From Clostridia bacterium (GTDB taxonomy: Bacteria > Bacillota > Clostridia > Oscillospirales > CAG-272), in the NCBI GenBank assembly GCA_017462035.1, contig JAFTRY010000011.1, positions 1 to 64,000 of the forward strand: 64,000 nt of DNA. Direction: 5' to 3'. The translations under genes and the position numbers were made by a program. This document shows positions 53,180 to 60,087 of the stretch, piece by piece. The notes beneath the pieces were generated by a model. It was not told where the DNA came from and did no database searches. It saw only the letters and a list, made by a program, of their open reading frames with translations. Each line of letters starts with the position of its first letter. The stretch's first letter is position 1.

Positions 53180-54577
53180 ATGGACGCAAGACTTCCCTAC
53201 ATACCCGAATTTGTAACCGTTCATCTCGGTGCCCCCGGTGAGGATGCCCCAAACGTCACGGTTCCTTTCGTGGAATACGTGGCAAACGTCGCCTCCAGCG
53301 AGCTCTATCCCACCTGGCCCGAAACCGCGCTCCGTGCTAATATCTACGCGCAAATTTCCTTTGTTCTCAACCGCATCTATACCGAATACTACCGCATCCG
53401 CGGCTATGATTTCGATATCACCAACTCCACCGCCTACGACCAGTATTTCGTAGATCAGAGGGATCTGTTTGAAAACGTCACGCAGATCGTGAACGAGATC
53501 TTTGATACCTATATCGTACGGCAGGGCAGCATTGAGCCCTTATTCGCGCAATACTGTAACGGAACCACCGTAACCTGCAACGGTCTTTCTCAGTGGGGAA
53601 CCGTTTCTCTTGCCAATCAAGGCTATACCCCCTACGAGATCCTCCAGTATTACTACGGAGACGACATTGATCTGGTTAGCGATGCGCCTGTTATGAACAT
53701 TACCTCCTCCTTACCTGACCGTCTTCTGAGATTGGGCACCGCGGGAGATGACGTTCGTCAGATTCAGATCCGTCTGAACCGAATCTCCGACAACTATCCC
53801 TCCATTCCCAAGATCGCCATTCCCGACGGCGTTTTTTCCTTCGACACCGAAGAGGCGGTTCGCCAGTTCCAATCCATCTTTTCCCTTCCCGAGGACGGGA
53901 TCGTGGGAAAATCTACCTGGTACGCCATTCAGTTTATTTACAACGCGGTCAAGCGATTGAACGAGCTGGATTCAGAGGGAATCACGCTTTCCGAGGTAAC
54001 GCAACAGTACACCGAAGAGTTAGGTCCCGACTCAGAGGGAATTGAGGTTCAAAATATTCAATATCTTCTGAGTTACCTCGCCGAGTTCTACAACTTTATT
54101 CCCCCTGTGACCATCGATGGGATCTACGGTCCTGCCACCGAATCCGCTGTCTCCGCCTTTCAGCGTCAATTTGATCTTCCCATTACGGGAAGAGTCAATT
54201 TTGACACCTGGGATGCTTTATACCGAACCTATCTTGGATTCATCGAAACCATACCCTTTCAGTATATCGCGGGAAACATTCTTCCCTATCCCGGCGTTCC
54301 TTTGCGACTTGGCTCCGAGGCGGACGCGGTACGGGTTCTGCAAGAATACCTGAACTTTATTGGGCAAACATACCCCGAGATCCCCCCCATCAACGTCACC
54401 GGCTACTTCGGGAACCAGACCCAGCAAGCTGTTCTCGCCTTTCAGCGCATGGAGGGGATCCCCGCCAACGGAACTGTAGGCAGTGTGACCTGGAACGCCG
54501 TTACCAATCTGTACAGTGATCTGTTCAACGGCTCCCGTCTGGGCGAGGGACAATATCCAGGCTATGAAATATCTTAG
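53180..54577 (+). CDS. SpoIID-like protein with three peptidoglycan-binding domains
   Basis: Residues about 10-170 resemble SpoIID/LytB: VPFVEYVANVASSELYPTWP with the Glu at 41 in the position of the catalytic acid, and NGLSQWGTVSLANQGYTPYE followed by ILQYYYG. SpoIID is a lytic transglycosylase needed for forespore engulfment. Three PG_binding_1 repeats follow (about 185-255, 275-350, 370-450), each with a L-x2-G-x3-D-V/A-x-x-I/L-Q-x2-L start and an A-V-x2-F-Q core. No signal peptide or membrane span is present, which is unusual for a peptidoglycan enzyme. GGAAAGGAGACCGTT precedes the ATG. Confidence 0.72.
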   Translation: MDARLPYIPEFVTVHLGAPGEDAPNVTVPFVEYVANVASSELYPTWPETALRANIYAQISFVLNRIYTEYYRIRGYDFDITNSTAYDQYFVDQRDLFENVTQIVNEIFDTYIVRQGSIEPLFAQYCNGTTVTCNGLSQWGTVSLANQGYTPYEILQYYYGDDIDLVSDAPVMNITSSLPDRLLRLGTAGDDVRQIQIRLNRISDNYPSIPKIAIPDGVFSFDTEEAVRQFQSIFSLPEDGIVGKSTWYAIQFIYNAVKRLNELDSEGITLSEVTQQYTEELGPDSEGIEVQNIQYLLSYLAEFYNFIPPVTIDGIYGPATESAVSAFQRQFDLPITGRVNFDTWDALYRTYLGFIETIPFQYIAGNILPYPGVPLRLGSEADAVRVLQEYLNFIGQTYPEIPPINVTGYFGNQTQQAVLAFQRMEGIPANGTVGSVTWNAVTNLYSDLFNGSRLGEGQYPGYEIS

Positions 54578-54585
54578 GAGGCTCT

Positions 54586-55110
54586 ATGGCTGAACACGCA
54601 ACCAGAGAAACGGCGATCCGCAATCTGCAACGCTATCTGCGGCGGATCTCCTACGAGGAGAAGACCATTCTTCCTCCTCCCATTGACGGGATCTTCGATT
54701 CCCGTACTGCCGAGGCATTATCGGAATTTCAACGAATCAAGGGGCTTCCCGTCACCGGGCGGAGTGACCGTACCACTCACGAAGCATTATTTGAGGAATA
54801 CAGTCGACTGCTTCGTATCAGAGATGAGCGAAATGCTCCCGAGCTCTTTCCCAGCTCTCCCGCAAACTACGTCACCGTACCCGGTGAGCATCATTCCTTT
54901 ATCGTCATTCTTCAATGGCTCCTCAATGAATTGAAGGTCGTTTACGACGCGCTTCCGCTGCTTCCTTTAACCGGAGTCATGGACGAAGCCACCTCCGGGG
55001 CGGTCAAAATTTTTCAGGAGATCAACGGTTTTTCACCCACGGGGCAGGTAGACCGTGAAAGCTGGAACCGTCTGGTTCTGGATTTCAATCAATATGGCGG
55101 AGGACAATAA
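54586..55110 (+). CDS. Protein with two peptidoglycan-binding domains
   Basis: The 174-residue product has two PG_binding_1-like repeats: ETAIRNLQRYLRRISY...IDGIFDSRTAEALSEFQRI (about 8-50) and HSFIVILQWLLNELKV...LTGVMDEATSGAVKIFQEI (about 100-150). Again no signal peptide. It sits nine bases behind the SpoIID-like gene with AGGAGG before its ATG, so the two are expressed together. Its stop codon lies inside the first copy of a 19-base tandem repeat. Function unknown; binding of wall or spore cortex peptidoglycan is the plain reading. Confidence 0.7.
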   Translation: MAEHATRETAIRNLQRYLRRISYEEKTILPPPIDGIFDSRTAEALSEFQRIKGLPVTGRSDRTTHEALFEEYSRLLRIRDERNAPELFPSSPANYVTVPGEHHSFIVILQWLLNELKVVYDALPLLPLTGVMDEATSGAVKIFQEINGFSPTGQVDRESWNRLVLDFNQYGGGQ

Positions 55111-55148
55111 TTTGTCTTGGGTACAATAATTTGTCTTGGGTACAATAA
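55104..55148 (+). repeat. 19-base tandem repeat before clpC
   Basis: ACAATAATTTGTCTTGGGT occurs at 55104-55122 and again at 55123-55141 without a change, followed by a partial third copy ACAATAA (55142-55148). The first copy includes the TAA stop of the preceding gene. Confidence 0.85.
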
Positions 55149-55212
55149 AATCCAAGGAGGAGGGCAATAATCCTGTTGGAAATACAGAGCAACAAGAAGG
55201 GTAAGAACAAAT

Positions 55213-57690
55213 ATGGCTAGTAAATTTACGCAAAAGGCGCAAAACACCTTAAACCGCTCCCTATCGCTGGCAAGAGAGTTGGGGCACACCTACATCGGTT
55301 CCGAGCATTTACTCCTTGGGCTTTTGGCGGAGGAGGACAGCATTGCCGCCCGTTTGCTCCTCGCCAAAGGGGCGGACAGTGCAAGGATACGCAAGCGTGT
55401 GATTGACCTTTCGGGAAGCGGATCCTTCAGCGACGTTTCTCCTTCGGATATGACCCCCCGTGCCAGAAGGATCATCGAAGCCTCCGCAAAGGAATCGGCA
55501 AAATGCGGCAACCATTACATTGGAACCGAACATCTTCTTTTAGCGCTCCTGAATGATCGGGATTGTATGGGTGTACGGATCCTGGACGCTGAGGGGATCC
55601 CCTCCTCCGAGCTAAGAAGCGACGTGAATGCCTTTTTAGCCGCTTCGGGACACAAGGCGGAACAAGGGGAAGGAAAAGCCTCCGAGAAGCCGAAGATTCA
55701 CGGTGCCCCCACTCTCAGTGCCTACGGCAGAGATCTGACGGCACTCGCCAAGGAAGGACGGATCGACCCCGTGATTGGGCGGGAATCGGAGACGGAGCGT
55801 CTGATTCGGATCCTATCCCGCCGAACCAAGAACAATCCCTGTCTCATTGGCGAGCCGGGCGTAGGAAAGACCGCTGTAGTAGAGGGGCTCGCTCTACGGA
55901 TGGCGGAGGGAGCGGTTCCAAGCGATCTCGCGGAAAAGCGGTTGGTAACACTGGATCTGGCATCCATGATCGCCGGTGCCAAATATCGGGGAGAGTTCGA
56001 GGATCGAATGAAGAGGGTCATGGAGGAAGCAAGAAAAAACTCCGATCTGATCCTCTTTGTTGACGAGCTTCACATGATGATGGGGGCGGGTGCCGCCGAG
56101 GGAGCGGTAGATGCCGCCAACATCATCAAGCCCGCCTTAGCCCGCGGAGAGCTTCAGATGATCGGAGCCACCACTGTCTCGGAATACCGCAAACACATTG
56201 AAAGAGACGCGGCACTGGAGAGGAGATTTCAAGCCATCACTGTAGAAGAACCGACACCTAAGGAGGCAGAGGAAATTCTCCGGGGCTTGAAGAGCCGTTA
56301 TGAGGAGCATCATGCTCTCTCCATCGGAGAGGATGCGATCGCCGCTGCCGTTCGCTATTCCGTGAGGTATATCCCAGACCGATTTCTTCCGGACAAAGCC
56401 ATTGATCTTCTTGATGAAGCCGCCGCCAAGGTACGCCTTGCCGCTTGCGCCGCCCGCCCCGGGCTCAAGGAACGGGAGGATGCTTTAAGACTCTGCTCTC
56501 AGGAAAAGGAGGAAGCCATTGGCAACCAAGAATTTGAGCGTGCCGCCCTTCTTCGGGATCGGGAACAAAGTCTGCGGAGAGATTTGGAGCAGATTCGAGA
56601 AGCTCCTTCCTGCCCTTCCGCCTCCTTATCGGTGAGTGCCGCTGACATTGCCGCTGTGGTGACCGGGTGGACGGGAATTCCCGTACGCTCCATCATGGAG
56701 GAGGAGGGAGAGCGGCTTTTCCATCTGGAAAACAAGCTGAAATCCGCAATTGTGGGACAGGACGATGCCATTGACGGATTGGTTCGAGCCATCAGGCGGG
56801 GACGGTGCGGCTTGAAGGATCCTCGCCGTCCCATCGGCTCCTTTCTCTTCCTGGGGCAAACGGGGGTAGGAAAAACCGAGTTATCCCGCACTCTTGCCCG
56901 AGAGCTATTCGGCAGTGAGCAAGCCATGGTACGTCTGGACATGTCGGAATACATGGAAAAGCACTCGGTATCCCGACTCATCGGAGCTCCTCCCGGATAC
57001 GTAGGGTACGGAGAGGGTGGACAGCTTACCGAGCCTGTTCGTCGTCGTCCTTACACGGTCATTTTACTGGACGAGATCGAAAAAGCCCACCACGAGCTTT
57101 GGCACATTCTTCTTCAGCTACTGGAGGACGGACGGTTGACCGACTCGGGAGGGCGTGTGGTAGATTTTACTAACACCGTTATCATCATGACCTCGAATCT
57201 GGGAGCAGACGGAGGAGGACAGAAGCAAATCCTGGGATTTTCCCAGTCCGATCCCTCCCATGATAACACCCGACAGGAGGAAGAAATGCGGCGGAGTCTC
57301 CGAGGACGGTTCCCTCCCGAATTTCTCAACCGTCTGGATGAAATTCTCTTTTTCCGTCCCTTGGAGATCCCCGAGCTGACCGCAATTGCCGAGGGGATGC
57401 TGGCGGAGATCCGAGGACGAGCGCGAGAGCTGGATATTGAGCTTTTATTTGATCCATCGGTTCCCCGCTTCTTAGCCACGGACAGCTTCGAACGGACCTA
57501 TGGCGCAAGGCCCTTACGGCGGGCGTTGGTTCGTTTGGTGGAGGATCCGTTATCCCTTGCCTTACTGGAAGGACGGATCGGATCGGGTGACCGGATCATG
57601 GTTCGCGTTCAAGAGGAGACGGGACAGCCTGAATTTCACCGAATGGAGGAACGAAAGGCTCTATGCCGCGCCTCGGAAGCCGAAATATAA
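55213..57690 (+). CDS. clpC: ATP-dependent Clp protease ATPase subunit ClpC
   Basis: ClpC is a class I AAA+ unfoldase that feeds substrates to ClpP and needs adaptors such as MecA. The 825-residue product has two N-terminal Clp repeats (YIGSEHLLLGLL, YIGTEHLLLALL), a first AAA+ module (GEPGVGKTAVVEGLA about 214, VDELHMMMGAGAAEGA), a UVR/M-domain segment (NQEFERAALLRDREQSLRRD) and a second module (LFLGQTGVGKTELSRTLA about 547, MSEYMEKHSVSRLIGAPPG). It lacks the usual ctsR-mcsA-mcsB neighbours; instead mecA and peptidoglycan-binding genes precede it. AGAAGGGTAAG precedes the ATG. Confidence 0.93.
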   Translation: MASKFTQKAQNTLNRSLSLARELGHTYIGSEHLLLGLLAEEDSIAARLLLAKGADSARIRKRVIDLSGSGSFSDVSPSDMTPRARRIIEASAKESAKCGNHYIGTEHLLLALLNDRDCMGVRILDAEGIPSSELRSDVNAFLAASGHKAEQGEGKASEKPKIHGAPTLSAYGRDLTALAKEGRIDPVIGRESETERLIRILSRRTKNNPCLIGEPGVGKTAVVEGLALRMAEGAVPSDLAEKRLVTLDLASMIAGAKYRGEFEDRMKRVMEEARKNSDLILFVDELHMMMGAGAAEGAVDAANIIKPALARGELQMIGATTVSEYRKHIERDAALERRFQAITVEEPTPKEAEEILRGLKSRYEEHHALSIGEDAIAAAVRYSVRYIPDRFLPDKAIDLLDEAAAKVRLAACAARPGLKEREDALRLCSQEKEEAIGNQEFERAALLRDREQSLRRDLEQIREAPSCPSASLSVSAADIAAVVTGWTGIPVRSIMEEEGERLFHLENKLKSAIVGQDDAIDGLVRAIRRGRCGLKDPRRPIGSFLFLGQTGVGKTELSRTLARELFGSEQAMVRLDMSEYMEKHSVSRLIGAPPGYVGYGEGGQLTEPVRRRPYTVILLDEIEKAHHELWHILLQLLEDGRLTDSGGRVVDFTNTVIIMTSNLGADGGGQKQILGFSQSDPSHDNTRQEEEMRRSLRGRFPPEFLNRLDEILFFRPLEIPELTAIAEGMLAEIRGRARELDIELLFDPSVPRFLATDSFERTYGARPLRRALVRLVEDPLSLALLEGRIGSGDRIMVRVQEETGQPEFHRMEERKALCRASEAEI

Positions 57691-57699
57691 AAACAAACA

Positions 57700-57748
57700 A
57701 GGGTCCATGCTCTGCGCTTTTAAGCACAGGACATGGACCCTGTTTTTG
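57700..57748. terminator. Bidirectional terminator after clpC
   Basis: AGGGTCCATG (57700-57709) pairs with CATGGACCCT (57732-57741), followed by TGTTTTTG; A-rich on the left for the convergent gene. Confidence 0.8.
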
Positions 57749-57755
57749 TGTTTAT

Positions 57756-58643
57756 TTAGGTGAACAGATGCTCGGGGTAAATGCCGCTCTCGTGCATCTT
57801 CCAAAGCTCCTCCGCTACCGCTGAGCGATCCTCACGGTAAGTGACACCGAACCATACGGCATCGGTAGTCAGCACGCTGATTCGCAGCTTCTTTTCTCCA
57901 ATCATTCGGTCTACCATTGTAGGTAGGGCGTACTCCGCCTTGATATTCCCCGGCTCCGCCGAGCGAAGAAAGTCATGAAACGACTTCTCCATATCCGCAA
58001 AGATCTCCGGCAAAAATCCCCACATATTCATGGAGACCAATGCCTCCCCGTCCAATTCTCCGCATTCCGCGTCCCGGATCAGTCCCTGTTCATCAACGGT
58101 AATCGAGTAGGTTTCCGTGACCTTTCGCAAGCATCCGTCCTCCACGTTACACACACCGCGGGTCACGGCACCGTTGCGGCTCACCGTGTTTTTCAGGCGG
58201 TATGCCACCATGGTTCCCTGCCCCGGCTCCAAGCAATTCAGCTCCTTTCGCATCACGCGAAAGGCATCAAAGCCGTAAAAGTCATCGGCGTTAATCACGG
58301 CGAAGGGTTCCCGGATGGCATCCTTGGCGCACAGGACGGCATGAACCGTACCAAAGGGTTTTGTACGCTCCGGGGGGATCTGATAGAACGAGGGAATGGA
58401 GGTGAAATCCTGATAAACAAAAGAAATATCGATCCCTTTGATCTCATGGCAGAAGCCTTCAATAATGCCTCGGTGCTCGGGTTTAATGACAAAGACCAGC
58501 TTTTTGAAGCCGGCGCGGATGGCATCGTGGATCGAATATTGCATTAAAATCTCACCGTGCGGTCCGATTCCGTCCACCTGTTTATTTCCGCCGTAGCGAG
58601 AGCCCAATCCGGCTGCCATAATCAGCAATGTTGTTGGTTTCAT
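57756..58643 (-). CDS. Sugar-phosphate nucleotidyltransferase-like protein
   Basis: The 295-residue product begins TTLLIMAAGLGSRYGGNKQV, the nucleotide-binding loop of sugar nucleotidyltransferases, and has FAVINADDFYGFDAFRVM, the metal-binding segment, and SMNMWGFLPEIF. The RYGG-K variant is typical of a Clostridia/Bacteroidia group whose sugar is not known; it is not the standard RmlA or GalU. The ATG at 58641-58643 has AAAGGAGACCTT. It is a single gene with a perfect promoter. Confidence 0.78.
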   Translation of the reverse strand: MKPTTLLIMAAGLGSRYGGNKQVDGIGPHGEILMQYSIHDAIRAGFKKLVFVIKPEHRGIIEGFCHEIKGIDISFVYQDFTSIPSFYQIPPERTKPFGTVHAVLCAKDAIREPFAVINADDFYGFDAFRVMRKELNCLEPGQGTMVAYRLKNTVSRNGAVTRGVCNVEDGCLRKVTETYSITVDEQGLIRDAECGELDGEALVSMNMWGFLPEIFADMEKSFHDFLRSAEPGNIKAEYALPTMVDRMIGEKKLRISVLTTDAVWFGVTYREDRSAVAEELWKMHESGIYPEHLFT

Positions 58644-58677
58644 GAAGGTCTCCTTTTTACGATTATTTTCGTTTTCT

Positions 58678-58706
58678 ATTATACCACGGTTTTGGGGGAT
58701 TGTCAA
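58678..58706 (-). promoter_or_regulatory. Perfect consensus promoter of the nucleotidyltransferase gene
   Basis: TTGACA (58701-58706) and TATAAT (58678-58683) on the minus strand, spaced 17 bases. It begins within about ten bases of the tRNA relic. Confidence 0.8.
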
Positions 58707-58715
58707 GGGGGCTAT

Positions 58716-58758
58716 GCTTGGCGATGGGAATCGAACCCATAACTAACCCTTAGGAGTT
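58716..58758 (-). pseudogene. 3' half of a second tRNA-Arg(CCU)
   Basis: On the plus strand GGGAATCGAACCCATAACTA and, one base later, CCCTTAGGAG match the intact tRNA at 59060-59134 over 31 bases with one difference; this is the anticodon loop to T arm. Beyond that the acceptor side differs (GCCAAGC) and nearly complements the 5' half relic at 59345-59351 (GCTTGCC, 6 of 7 pairs). No 5' half is attached here, so it is a broken copy. Confidence 0.75.
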
Positions 58759-59028
58759 TTTAGAAGTGTTTGAGGCTATCTTCAAATGGGTGATTTTTGT
58801 AGTACTCTTGGTGTACGGGGGGTAACAAGGGGTGGGCAAATTGCCGTCACTTTGACAATTCAACCCCTCTCAAGAGTTTCGCGAAGTGGGATGCCAATCT
58901 GGCGAGAGAACTTATGGGTGTACAAAGGGTGTACGCGCTCTTTACTTCTTCACTTTTCACTATTACTTATTACTTAAATTCCGTGCGCTATTTTAGTGAA
59001 AAGTGAAGAGTTAAAAGTGAAAAAGTAA

Positions 59029-59058
59029 AAATTCCGCACACTTTCGCGCACGGAATTT
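59029..59058 (-). terminator. Terminator directly behind tRNA-Arg
   Basis: AAATTCCGCACAC (59029-59041) and GCGCACGGAATTT (59046-59058) form a 13-bp stem with some G-U pairs around a GAAA tetraloop on the minus strand, followed by TTTTTAC. Confidence 0.75.
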
Positions 59059-59059
59059 T

Positions 59060-59134
59060 TGGCACCCGCAACGGGAATCGAACCCATAACTACCCCTTAG
59101 GAGGGGGTTATTATATCCATTTAACTATGCAGGC
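59060..59134 (-). tRNA. tRNA-Arg (anticodon CCU)
   Basis: The 75-base gene folds as a cloverleaf: acceptor GCCTGCA with TGCGGGT (two G-U pairs), anticodon stem ACCCC/GGGGT with loop CTCCTAA (anticodon CCT), T arm ATGGG-TTCGATT-CCCGT and an encoded CCA end. It is read leftwards and followed by a terminator. CCU arginine tRNAs are common integration sites, and relics of a second copy lie on both sides. Confidence 0.9.
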
Positions 59135-59297
59135 GTGTATTGAATTGTGATTTTTCGTTTGGGTATACAAAGGGTGTACAAAAAGGTGTTTAGAGGGGGC
59201 AAGCACAAGATCTTCGCGGTGTCTGAGGCTATCTTAATATCTGAGGCTATTTTAATAGGGGGAATAAGGGCGTTATCCTTTTAGATATACTCACCGA

Positions 59298-59351
59298 TTA
59301 GGAGGGGGCATTCTATCGCTATCCATTCGCTATCCATTTGACCAGGCAAGC
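59298..59351 (-). pseudogene. 5' half of a second tRNA-Arg(CCU), with internal duplication
   Basis: The minus strand reads GCTTGCCTGGTCAAATGG, like a tRNA-Arg start, then GATAGCGAATGGATAGCGAT with AATGGATAGCG present twice in tandem, and ends in GCCCCCTCCTAA, the anticodon stem and loop. Homology stops at the TTAGGAG core. It would pair with the 3' half relic at 58716. Confidence 0.65.
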
Positions 59352-59489
59352 ACGGGGTGGAACAGAGCGGGATAGAACGAGATAGAGTGGAAAAGAGAAA
59401 ATTTTTCTCTTTCTCGGTTTATTCACACTTTAGAAATACTTATATGCTATTCTTATGCTACACTGCTTTGGGCAACAGGAGCCTGTGTT

Positions 59490-59518
59490 ATTGTACCACA
59501 TTTTTTTATTATTTGCAA
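59490..59518 (-). promoter_or_regulatory. Minus-strand promoter facing the tRNA region
   Basis: TTGCAA (59513-59518) and TACAAT (59490-59495) on the minus strand, 17 bases apart, read towards the tRNA relic and the intact tRNA-Arg. Bases 59352-59489 otherwise hold only an AT-rich inverted repeat near 59391-59412. Confidence 0.5.
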
Positions 59519-59548
59519 GTGTTTTTACAAAACTTAGGAGGAAGTTTC

Positions 59549-60067
59549 ATGTTTTTTCACGTTAAATTTCGCGGCTTTCGGATCTGGAACTGGCTCTTGC
59601 TCCTTTTGACCGTGGGCTGGATGCTCTTTATTTTCAACAATTCCCTACAGGACGGTGTTGAGTCGGGGCAACAGAGCAAGCGGCTCCTTCAATTTTTACA
59701 GGATCTCCTTCGGTCCCTTGGTTTTCGGGGTGAGCTCTCCGAGCGAGTCCTGCGCAAGCTGGCTCACTTCGGTGAGTTTGCCATCTTAGGTTTTCTGGTT
59801 TGTGTGGATCTTTGGTGCGGCGGCTTATTTTCTTTATCCGATCCGCCTCCCCGCTCGATCAGGATCGCTTCTCTTTCCGTTCCCTTTTGTTTTTGCATCG
59901 CGGGGATCGACGAGTTTCTTCAGTGCTTTTCCAAGGGACGGGCACCTCAATTTTCAGACATGCTGATCGACACCTCGGGCGCGCTCTGTGCCACCCTGGC
60001 GTTTTTGTTGTTGTTTTTTATTCTCCGCAGAGTCAAACGGAGAAAAAGCGGTCAAACACAAATTTAA
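59549..60067 (+). CDS. VanZ family membrane protein
   Basis: The 172-residue product has four hydrophobic spans and the VanZ pattern: WMLFIFNNSLQDGVESG, LRKLAHFGEFAILGFLV and IDEFLQCFSKGRAPQFSDMLIDTSGA. VanZ of vancomycin elements gives low teicoplanin resistance; most chromosomal homologues have unknown function. No van genes are nearby, so it is not evidence for glycopeptide resistance. The ATG at 59549 has TAGGAGGAAGTTTC. It precedes the GH20 gene by 20 bases. Confidence 0.82.
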   Translation: MFFHVKFRGFRIWNWLLLLLTVGWMLFIFNNSLQDGVESGQQSKRLLQFLQDLLRSLGFRGELSERVLRKLAHFGEFAILGFLVCVDLWCGGLFSLSDPPPRSIRIASLSVPFCFCIAGIDEFLQCFSKGRAPQFSDMLIDTSGALCATLAFLLLFFILRRVKRRKSGQTQI

Positions 60068-60087
60068 GAACTATGTGGAGGGGTAAC

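Larger units (their letters stand above)
58772..59253. repeat. Short repeats flanking the intact tRNA-Arg
   Basis: GAGGCTATCTT occurs at 58772-58782 and 59225-59235, with a variant GAGGCTATTTT at 59243-59253. GGGTRTACAAAGGGTGTAC occurs at 58916-58934 and 59161-59179, each a double GGGTGTAC-like motif. They sit outside to inside in mirror order but same orientation around the tRNA. A perfect 13-base inverted repeat lies at 58948-58960/58996-59008. The stretch has no gene I can support. Confidence 0.6.

Noticed and set aside
55104..55148. CRISPR-like array
   Set aside because: The 19-base units are directly adjacent with no spacers, and no cas genes are present.
58716..58758. Functional tRNA
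   Set aside because: Only the anticodon loop to 3' end is present; D arm and 5' acceptor strand are missing at this place.
59549..60067. Glycopeptide resistance
   Set aside because: VanZ alone, without vanH/A/X or a two-component system, does not support a resistance claim.
59800..60087. 96-residue N-terminal extension of the GH20 protein
   Set aside because: It overlaps vanZ out of frame; ATG 60088 with GGAGGGG is the better start.
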